Source of the DNA: Pycnopodia helianthoides
Taxonomy: Eukaryota; Echinodermata; Asteroidea; Forcipulatida; Asteriidae
Assembly (NCBI GenBank): GCA_032158295.1
Contig: CM063246.1
Coordinates: 3,629,371 to 3,693,370 of the forward strand
Direction: 5' to 3'
DNA: 64,000 bases
A program made the translations under genes and the position numbers. The notes under the pieces are model-generated. The model saw only the letters and a program-made list of their open reading frames with translations. It did no database searches and was not told where the DNA came from. Position 1 is the stretch's first letter, and each line of letters opens with the position of its first letter. Positions 55,956 to 64,000 of the stretch are shown in pieces.

Positions 55956-56700
55956 CACATCGCACGACGCCCGTACTACTACTGTGCGCAGGTCATCCGC
56001 ACTCGTATTACTGTCCGCATGCGGAGGCTGTCAGGCCGACAGCCTTGTAGGGTCTGTATTAATGTGTTTCTTTATATTTCGTCCACTATTGGACGAAAAT
56101 GGGGTGGGGGTGGGCTCTCATGTAGTTAAGAATCTCCCATAGACTTTGTACACAAAATTCCTTGTGGAGCAACCCAGTCTTTAGAATTTCCCTATGGGAG
56201 ACCCTTTGTTATCCCTTTTCTGTTTTGTTCTTGGTCTCCCTCCATAAGGTAGTGAAAATGAAATCAGGCGCACACCAAAACTGCAGTGCAGTGTCAACAC
56301 ACGTACACACGCAAAGAATAATCATAGTTTAGGCCTACACTGCAGCTAGCTCGGGCGGGTAGCGCGGCGCAAAGAAACAAATTAAATAAATGAAGACAAA
56401 ACTCAAACGCCTTGATCAAGGCTTTGTACTATCATGATAACTGACGAATAGTTTGGTAAATCTAACCCCATGGATAAAACACTGGGTTGCGCAATAACGG
56501 TAGTGTGTCTGAGATTGCGCCGCTGTTTATTCCTAACCGAAGGTGGACCAATAGTTAGTACACACCCCCATTGGATTTGTGCGTGACCAACATATGTAAT
56601 TCCTAGGTAAGTTAAGGTTTTTTTTAAGGCATTTGATTGGGATAAGTTATATACTATTCTGTACCTTATAAAATGTGTTAGTATAGAAAACACATTTGTT
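55956..56700. other. Interval without recognised gene
   Basis: Overlapping ORFs at 55884-56142 and 56403-56741 have no domain. Nothing supported. Confidence 0.45.
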
Positions 56701-56814
56701 TTTATCATGACGTCATCGGGTGTCAAGTTACGGTAACTCAAAGCTTATTACTATAAAAAATCATATCTCCTGAATCACATGTCATGTAAACACATTGTAC
56801 TTCAATGACCTGTC

Positions 56815-57370
56815 CTATAAACTTGCATATTGCCAACACGGGCTTGCCCAGGTCCTAATGATACCCATACGGGCCTTTGTATAATCTACCTGCAATAGCT
56901 TGCTTAGGTCTTTTTGATAACCAAATAAACATTTGCATAGTATCTGCCCACAATATAGTGCTTTGGTATTCCCCATGCCAGTATTGCCCTTCGCATAACT
57001 ATTTCACCCACATGAGCTTGTCCAGGTCTTTCCCATAGATAAACATAGTATATTAGAATATCCACGGGAAAGATCATAAAGGTTTCCCTTCTGCAAAATT
57101 TAGTGTTTTGTGCAACAAAAGTAATAAACTAAACTTAAAAAACTAAATCTAAAATAACCTAAAACATGGCATAATGGGTTGGCCCAGGTCGTTCTTATGA
57201 AACCCATATGGGTCTTTGCAAATCCTGCCCACATGGGCTTGCCAAGGTGTTTCCCATACGGAACCCTACATGTGTATTTGCATATCCTGCCCATATGGGT
57301 TGGCCCAGGTCTTTCTATTTATGATACCCATATGGGTCTTTGCATATCATGCCCACATATTTTTTTTCAC
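56815..57370. repeat. Degenerate ~60-bp tandem repeat
   Basis: About eight to ten units containing GGGCTTGCCCAGGT, then CCCATA(T/C)GGG, then TTTGCATA(T)CCTGCCCA. Palindromic CCCATATGGG occurs in several units. It lies just downstream (transcript sense) of gene D exon 2. Confidence 0.8.
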
Positions 57371-57686
57371 TGGTGTTTCTTATTTACGTGGTACCGTTAG
57401 TGTTTCCTTTTTACCTGGTTGCCGCCACTCAATAGCTGGCGGCCGCCACTTAATTAACTGGCGGCAACCAGGTTAAAGAAAAACACTAACACGTAACACA
57501 GAAATTTCTCCATACGTGAAAGCGAAACGCAATGTGGCACAAATAGGCTTCTGTTTTTATTGAAAACTAGAGGACGTGAATTAGTTGACTCATCTAAAAA
57601 AAAAAACAATATTGGTGTTTTTTCCCTTGAAAGAATCAACACAAACCACTACCCAACAACAACAGAACCTAAACAAACGAACTCAC
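57371..57686. other. Hairpin-containing spacer
   Basis: Palindrome at 57404-57494: AGTGTTT..CCTGGTTGCCGCCA pairs with TGGCGGCAACCAGG..AAACACT, loop CTCAATAG..GCGGCCGCCACTTAA. Nothing else recognised. Confidence 0.6.
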
Positions 57687-57774
57687 CGTCATTCTCTCCA
57701 CAAAGAAGTCCTTGACTTTTGTAATTACAGACTACGGCTTGAGTCGTGTCAGAGTGTGTCTGGCATTCCCATCT
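57687..57774 (-). CDS. Gene D exon 2: orphan linker exon of the PAN/SOMP5-like family
   Basis: 88 nt, acceptor ATATTTTTTGAG, donor GTGAGT; phase 0 in, phase 1 out. Same length and phases as gene A exon 2. Encodes R-W-E-C-Q-T-H-S-D-T-T-Q-A, then C-N-Y-K-S-Q-G and L-L-C-G-E-N-D, with three Cys spaced like gene B's. The H-x-D-T-T motif is shared with gene A. No exon 3-6 homologue lies between here and gene B's start at 49520, and no clear PAN exon lies to the right. This may be a truncated paralogue, or an alternative 5' part that splices to gene B's exons 3-6. Confidence 0.6.
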
Positions 57775-58039
57775 CTCAAAAAATATTGAACCTTTAACAA
57801 AAGGCGTCGAAAACCCATATGATATCAAGAGGACATAAAAAGACCATGGCCTACGTGACTGTTTTGGGTTTCCCTTTTGCACCATGTCAAACTTTAGTGT
57901 TTTGTGCAATAAAAGGAACAACTCTCATTGTAGCTTTTTTTATTGTATGAAAGACATGTTTTTGTCATCGTGACGGCATCAGGTGTCAAATTACTTTAAT
58001 TCAAAATTTGTTGCCGTATTGTAGCTTACTATTTTATTA

Positions 58040-58870
58040 ATAAACGTGACTCTACTTTGACCTTTACTTCCGGTTAAAACATGAAGCTCTTGAAAAAATG
58101 ATATCTCCTTAACTATAGGCCTTCATGTCAAAAGTTATATTCTTTGTGCTGCCTTGTAACGTTTGACTTAATTGGCATGTTATAAAAAAAAACACGAATC
58201 CACTTAGACATTTCATTCCGGTCCAAACAGGAAGCTCAAAATATAAAAATCACATTTCCTGAACCATATGTCATTAAGTCATAATCGTTGTGCCATCTTG
58301 TGGCTTATGACACATTTAACATGTTGTGATTCCATTTGACCTTTACTTCTGGTCCAAACAGGAAATTCAAACTTTAAAAAATCTGATTTCATAAAGTCAT
58401 AATCTTTGTGCAATCTTGTAACTTATGACGCAAATGCAATTTATTCACACCAGACCCCCACTGTGGCCTTTTCTTCCGATCCAAACAAGATGTTCACATT
58501 TTTTTAAATGTCTGAACAACATGTCATCAAGTCATAATCTTTGTGCCGTCTGGTAGCTTACTACACATTTGACACTTCACTCGAAAAGATGACCCCAAAC
58601 TGACCTTACCTTCCAGCCAAAACAAGAAGTTCAAATAATAAATTATAGTTCCTGAACCAATCTCTTTGCCGTCCTCAGCACACAGCACATGTAACATGTT
58701 TTCTTTTTAACATGACCGCACTTTGACCTTCGGTGGAAACAAGAAGTTAAATCAAAACAATTATTTCCTGAAACACATGTCGTTAAAAATCATATCCTTT
58801 GTGCCGTCTTGTACCCTACAGCACATGTAACAATTTATTTCAAAACATGACCGAACTTCAGATTTATGAT
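58040..58870. repeat. Degenerate ~120-bp tandem array
   Basis: Six to seven diverged units with the order TTTGACCTTTACTTCCGGT, CCAAACAGGAAGTTCAAA, TGATATCTCCTGAA, CATGTCATTAAGTCATAATC, TTTGTGCCGTCTTGTAGCTTA. Partial units occur at 57945-58030 and 56700-56815, so the array once extended across gene D exon 2. Confidence 0.85.
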
Positions 58871-59085
58871 TAGGTTTCCATAATAATAACCGCTAATACT
58901 CAAAATGGCAACCCGCAGCAAAGCACAATATGGCACGAATTGCCACGCACCCTACGGTTAGTGCAAAAACTCTCCTGCTCTATGGTGCAACAAGGTCGCC
59001 ATTTTATCGTCCATGTATCACGTGTGACATTACATGACAGTAGTAAACTCACGCACTTCCATTTAGACTAAAATTATTTACTTAC

Positions 59086-59191
59086 TTTGTAATCTTCCGT
59101 AAACTGGTCTGGTGAGAGTGCCAGATTCGTAAAAGCAAAATTGTATTTGTGTATTAAATTGAGTGGAAACTTAAAATGCACGTTTAATTTC
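59086..59191 (-). CDS. Candidate upstream exon of gene D
   Basis: 106 nt, strong acceptor (TTTTTCTTTTTTAAACACAG) and consensus donor GTAAGT. Enters with one base completing a codon and leaves in phase 0, as gene D exon 2 needs. Encodes K-L-N-V-H-F-K-F-P-L, then Y-N-F-A-F-T-N-L-A-L and Q-F-T-E-D-Y-K. It has no Cys and no likeness to the PAN exons of A-C, so the call rests on splice sites and phase alone. Confidence 0.25.
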
Positions 59192-59726
59192 CTGTGTTTA
59201 AAAAAGAAAAACATGTTTGTAGGATCGTGACGGGATATAATGGTTGGTAGGACACAATAATGGTGAGAAACACACGTATGATCAGTATGCACATTTCCCC
59301 CTGAAATTAGCCCCGGAGCACTTAGAAGAAATACAAGTCTCGTAAATAATTGCTGATAAGTACTCAAATGGCAACCCACTTTAAAACACAATACAGCAGT
59401 TAAACCTAACGAGCTGCGAGCCACCACGTAGCAAATGGCAACTCGCAGTAAAACACAATACAGCAGTATCGAGCTGCGAGCTACCACAATACGTGAACAC
59501 AAGAAGAGACGGGCAAAGCACTCCAACTATTAGATAGATAGATAGATAGGTAGAATTCACTACCTCCATGATTAGACTAACTCGCGGGTGGTGATTGTGT
59601 GAATCAAATGCTTGATCATGAAAATACATAGTGAAATACTGTTAACACAGACACGCACAGATATGATGGGGGGAAAACTAATGTGTTCATATGGGTATAT
59701 TTCTGTATGTTGGGATCTGTTGTCGA

Positions 59727-61707
59727 CAGGCGCGGTTCTAGAGCCACAATTTTAGGGGGTTAGACCTTTTGCACGTGACGTCACCCTCTAACTTTCGCTA
59801 CTGCTATTTCTTTTTGGGAGTCGAAAAGGAACATATAAACAGCGCATTTTTCATGTATTTGTCGCATAATAAGTAGAAAGATACAATAATCATACAACAC
59901 ATGATGCAGTTGCGTGCAAATTATTTTGACTCCAAAACGGTAGACAGAACAAAAACTTGCAGTGGTTTAACGAATTTGATTGAGAATATTATGGGATGTT
60001 TAAAGAGGGAAGAGTGTAATCATATATGTGGCCATGTGCAATCAAGTCAGGATGAGATCATGTGGCCACAAAAAAATATTTTGATGGTATTCGATATAAG
60101 AATCATATAGAAAGGTTTTATTGATGGACAAGCAAAGAAAAAGTAGGACCGGGACGCACTCAAAATGTTCAAAAAGCATACAAATTTGTCAGTTATGAAG
60201 ATTCTCTCCGTGACGAGTGAGAATCATGTATTGAAAGGCAAGCTTTAAAAAACATTTGAGGCGTCAAGTATAGTTCTTTATAAAAAACGGGGAGGGGGAA
60301 AGGAAGGGCAAAACATCGCCGGAAGCCCGGGGATGGATGGAATGGAGGGAGGGAGGGTGGTGAGAGAGAGAGAGAGAGAGAGAGTGGAGACCGTATAAGG
60401 CCAGGTAAACAAAGTAACATCTTTCGCGTCTGGACTTTTTTCAAAAAGAGGAGGCAGGGCGTTACGATTTACTATTTTCCAATTTTTTATATATTTTATC
60501 CAAGATGGCCGCCATGCTAAATACGGCTGGCCAAGGTATATTTATTCACATTTTTTTCTATTTGGGTATACTGATGCAATGTATGACAAAACAAATGATT
60601 TGTATTTTTAGTCCACTTTCTAAGCAAGTTTCAACATTCAAAAACAGTGAAATGTACATGTGCTCAATATTATTTATATCGCGAACATCACAATTGAGGT
60701 AGAAGAGTCGACGCCGGGCTCATGCAGCGATCTGTGGCTCATACTCAAATACTCTTCGCATGCGATGTTAAGTTAAGAATACTTAAGGTGACAAAAGTAT
60801 AGACAAATTCTTAAAAAATAAACCAAGGAACTTCGTTTTTTCGAATTTTCCTTCCCCCCCCCCCGTTTCCCCCTTTTTGTTATAAAATAGTAGACAAGAA
60901 AAGAAAAGCAAAGAGGCGGAAGCCAAAAAGAGGCGTGCGGGGACGAGAAACGTGTTACTTTTGTTACTTGGCCTAACCAGTCTGCAGCGAATTAGTGATG
61001 TGTTAATTGGAGTGCGGAAAAATGGAAACTATTATCTCCAGAGGTAGCCATCGAGAGATAAATAGGCAGAGAAACGTTGTTAAAACTAATGTAACATGGC
61101 TCTGGTGTGGTCTCGTAATCAACCATCCTATGACTGTTTGTTGTTTAAGTGGGAGACAAAGGTCTCTGTTTTTGAAAAGTCAAAAGGCGATGTTTAAAAC
61201 AGACATTTTCTTTGATGTTTTCAAGCCTCCTTATACTCTAATAGAAAAAAGGAAGGCTTTTAGGAAGGGAGGGGAGGGGGAGGAAAAGAGGTTAGAACTT
61301 ACTGAAAAGAACATTGTTCCGGCGATAATATGTTGAGCCACTTGTGTTTTATCACCGCATTGTCATTTCCAAACTGAGATTTGTGTTTATGTTCATGTAC
61401 ACAAAAGAAAACAAGAAGGAATGGCGCGCCGGCGGAAACCGCAAATTCTAAGCACCGCGCTTGTCCCTGTCCATATGAAACATTTAACCGTACAAGTCAT
61501 GTAGTCTGGGCCAAGACTTATAGTATGTGAAAAGACCGTGCAAATCTATTCATTTTTATTTTTAATAAAGATCCAGTATTTTCCAGCTTGTATCTTCTTC
61601 TTCTTTTTTTCCCTTGCACTTTTTTTGGGGGGGGGGGGGGCTAGACAAAAATGGGGGGGGGGGGCTTTAGCCCCTCCTAGCCCCCCCCCCCCGTAGAACC
61701 GCGCCTG
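59727..61707. mobile_element. 1,981-bp hAT-type element, non-autonomous
   Basis: Exact 8-bp duplication GTTGTCGA (59719-59726 and 61708-61715). Ends CAGGCGCGGTTCTA and TAGAACCGCGCCTG are perfect 14-bp TIRs; poly-G/C tracts lie just inside the right end. The 8-bp duplication and CAG-G terminus fit hAT. The interior contains a (GA)n tract (60362-60384), ATGGCCGCCAT at 60506, and ORFs at 60505-60702 and 61007-61336 without transposase motifs. Confidence 0.9.
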
Positions 61708-61715
61708 GTTGTCGA

Positions 61716-62340
61716 GTACAATATGTTCTCAAAATTCTCTGAAAAATTGTGCATTCGCGCCCCAATCAGTCTGTTGAAGCCTGGAGAAACACAAACCTCA
61801 CATAGATGTAATTTTTCAGTATGTAAAGTATCTAGGAAGAACAAGGGTGGATGTGGAGAGCATTACTCTGCAATAAACGATTAAGGGTACAGGAAAATTC
61901 GTTACAATTTGGAGGTAAGCATTGGTGACTTTTTTTTACTGCGTTTCATGTTAAACATGGAACCACAAGCGTTCCATGTTAAACATGGAACACAATAATA
62001 AAGTCAACAATGCTTACCTCCAAATTCAATCGCTCCAGTAATTTAGGTTCCCTCCGTATCAAACTCTATTGAAAGTGCCTTTTGTTGGTCGGATTACACG
62101 GAATGGCAGCTCAAAGTAGCCCACAAAGGAGTGGGATTAGTGTTAAAAGGTGTAGCTCAGGTATACAGGACAATGGGTTGGATCAAACCTTCAGTTTGCA
62201 AAAGCCAATCTGCTACAAGCATGCTGCAATACCGCTACAAGTACATGCATTTCAGTTCTTCTTTCAGTTGAAACGACAGTAGACTTATTGCGGGGAAAAT
62301 GCTGAGGTTTTTATCTAGCAAGCCGATTATAACTACACAG
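61716..62340. other. Interval with a hairpin
   Basis: Inverted repeat at 61892-62027: ACAATTTGGAGGTAAGCATTG..GTGACTTT pairs with AAAGTC..AATGCTTACCTCCAAATT, with tandem GTTCCATGTTAAACATGG in the centre. ORF 62082-62282 has no domain. Confidence 0.65.
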
Positions 62341-62344
62341 TGGC

Positions 62345-62510
62345 ATTTGGCTTATAGTCTAGTCAATCTATGGTTTTTTTTGCAAGTGTCTCTTAAAACC
62401 CTCCCAAACAGCATATCAAAAAAGTAGAAAAAAGGAAGTAGGGGAAATATGCCTAATTTGCATAAATTAAAAATTGCCGCTTTTGCCTCTATTTTCAGTA
62501 ATAAATAATG
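62345..62510. repeat. Partial arm copy of the 7378-9515 element
   Basis: TAGTCTAGTCAATCT, AAACCCTCCCAAACA, AAAAAGTAGAAAAAAGGAAG, AATTTGCATAAATTAAAAAT and TTTGCCTCTATTTTC in the same order as the left arm near 7380-7560. Confidence 0.8.
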
Positions 62511-63780
62511 TTTTCCCCCGGGAAATGGCTCTGTAGTGTGAAAAGGGCTACAATTTATCCAGGGTCCCTTATAGAAAAGGGGGTTCCACGAAATTTGTCA
62601 GCCCCGCTGTTTGAAAATAAAGTAAGAATGTAATATACATGATTTTTTACATTCATTAAACAGCTACGTGTTTGCGTTTGTAATCAAAGAATACATTAAT
62701 TAGAATTAGATATTATTGGCCTGAAACATTCCTCGTGCAGTTCGTAAAGTAGTGATTTAAATCACTGTTGCATGAAATGAAGAGTAAAAACAATACAAAA
62801 TGCTATAAAATGGGAATAATTGTAAAATTTACAATTGTTAAGACTACATTGATGTAGGAAACACCGTACAAAATGTACACTGCTCTAAAATACTCTATAT
62901 AAGACAGATTTGTGAGTCAAATAAAAGGGGTACAGTGTCAACAATTTGCCCAATTATGACCTGGGGGTTGTTGACTTCCAACTTAAAAGTATAACGGGGG
63001 GGGGGGGGACACACTCTCTTACCTCCACCCCCCCCGAGATCAAAATATATACACAAATGCATTAAAGAGCCCCCCCCCCCCACCCCACCCCACCCTAGTC
63101 TTGATTGACGACGCTGTTTTTTGTATTAGCCACTGGTAGAGGGTGCTACATTGAATGTTTGGGAGTCTGACTCAGAAGGACTGGGCAAGTCTATGTCTAA
63201 ATCTGGATCGAAACAACGTCTTGACGATTTTGGATTTGCTGCCCGGAAAAAAAACTAGGCAGGTCAAAACGAGGCTAATTTGCATAATTTATATTGAGGC
63301 GTTCAGCGACAGATACTGTGTATGGTACCTAGACGTAGGTGATGTTTGTATGCCGCGAGGAAATGGCTTTTTTGAGAAGTAATATGAATGTTGACCGGCG
63401 TTAGAATTTTGCGAGAATCAAATTTGGCCTTGAAGAGTTTCTTTTGACAATCAACAGCGGACTGAAGGGATTTGCGATGGTGAAATCTGCTGTATCCGTG
63501 AAGTTCACGACGTCGTCAGCGTGTGTGTGTGTACGCCATTAATCTACATTATACTGAGACCGCATGCTGGGACCGCCGCGCTTGCGTACTTTCACGCAAA
63601 TACCCCTTGCAGCGACTACGCGCTTAGCCATAACAGCGATCATCGAACATGCACAAACGCGCTGAGTTGTCCTATCCAGTCAGTAAAATGTAGATCAATG
63701 GTGTACGCAGTCAATGTTTGGGTGACTTTCGGATACCTTTGCATGTGTTGACATTGTGGAAGTCCATTTCCAAAACTTAC
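62511..63780. other. Interval without recognised gene
   Basis: Contains G-rich and C-rich tracts at 62995-63010 and 63070-63100. ORFs at 63155-63382 and 63521-63751 have no domain. Nothing supported. Confidence 0.45.
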
Positions 63781-63839
63781 CTAGCCTTGATTGCAAGGCT
63801 GTGTAATAGTTTGCTTACTATAAAGCTAAAAATGGGCAT
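63781..63839 (-). CDS. Candidate first exon of gene D
   Basis: An ATG at 63839 opens M-P-I-F-S-F-I-V-S-K-L-L-H-S-L-A, a possible signal peptide, and runs to a consensus donor GTAAGT with two bases over. That phase fits the candidate exon at 59086-59191. An in-frame ATG further upstream (63968) is also possible. No PAN domain would result, so this is a weak proposal based on phase matching. Confidence 0.2.
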
Positions 63840-64000
63840 AACCACAGCCGCACGAATGCGATGCCCGAATGCAATGCAACTCCTGTTCCGATCCCCGACT
63901 GTCTTTAAACACCACACCATGCTCTCACCCAAGGAAGCACACAAACGCTCGTTTCCACAGTCCCACACACACCGCTATTCCACACACCGCTATCGCCCAC

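Noticed and set aside
58040..58870. CRISPR-like or regulatory array
   Set aside because: Units are long, contiguous, diverged and lack spacers; ordinary decayed tandem repeat.

Overview
This is animal nuclear DNA: AT-rich, intron-bearing and crowded with mobile elements. I read it as a deuterostome, most likely an echinoderm and probably a sea star. The reasons are a tandem family of secreted PAN/apple-domain proteins with a 'skeletal organic matrix protein 5-like' C-terminal region, tRNA-derived SINEs, and several TTAA-flanked MITE families of a kind I associate from memory with asteroid genomes. The species call is inference. No rRNA gene, CRISPR array or bacterial-type operon is present.

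Protein-coding backbone, all on the minus strand: one tandem gene family, called here A to D from left to right. Two members are complete within the window. Gene C has six exons from 24261 down to 16739 (978 nt, 325 aa). Gene B has six exons from 49520 down to 31348 (966 nt, 321 aa). Exon phases are identical in B and C (0, 1, 0, 2, 1), and both sums give one open frame. Gene A shows only exons 1 and 2 (5125-4799 and 1606-1519); the rest lies off the left edge. At the right an orphan family exon 2 (57774-57687, gene D) has no exons 3-6 of its own before gene B begins. Each protein is built as signal peptide plus PAN/apple domain (exon 1), a Cys-containing linker (exon 2), and a C-terminal domain on exons 3-6 that ends in a conserved Y-L-T-I-H-I tail.

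Mobile elements fill the space between exons. 0-7 kb: minisatellites, a CR1/Jockey-like LINE 3' end split by a 309-bp MITE, and an RTE/L1-like LINE fragment. 7-15 kb: a 2-kb inverted-repeat composite, TTAA MITEs, a SINE and a 662-bp element with identical 40-bp TIRs. 25-26 kb: a Leu-tRNA-type SINE, a MITE and a 367-bp near-perfect foldback. 31-38 kb: a tandem repeat grown from the last codons of gene B, a small hAT MITE, Penelope fragments in both orientations and broken SGNH-esterase-like pieces. 40-43 kb: a 1,419-bp transposon whose ends are CACAGTG with a 5-bp target duplication (a Transib/RAG-like signature) and which carries its own TATA-driven small ORF; then two more TIR elements and a second foldback. 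50-62 kb: a MITE, a decayed transposase-like ORF, degenerate tandem arrays and a 1,981-bp hAT-type element.

The most unusual item is the CACAGTG-ended element at 40158-41576. Next are the stop-codon-containing tandem repeat of gene B and the orphan 5' exon of gene D.
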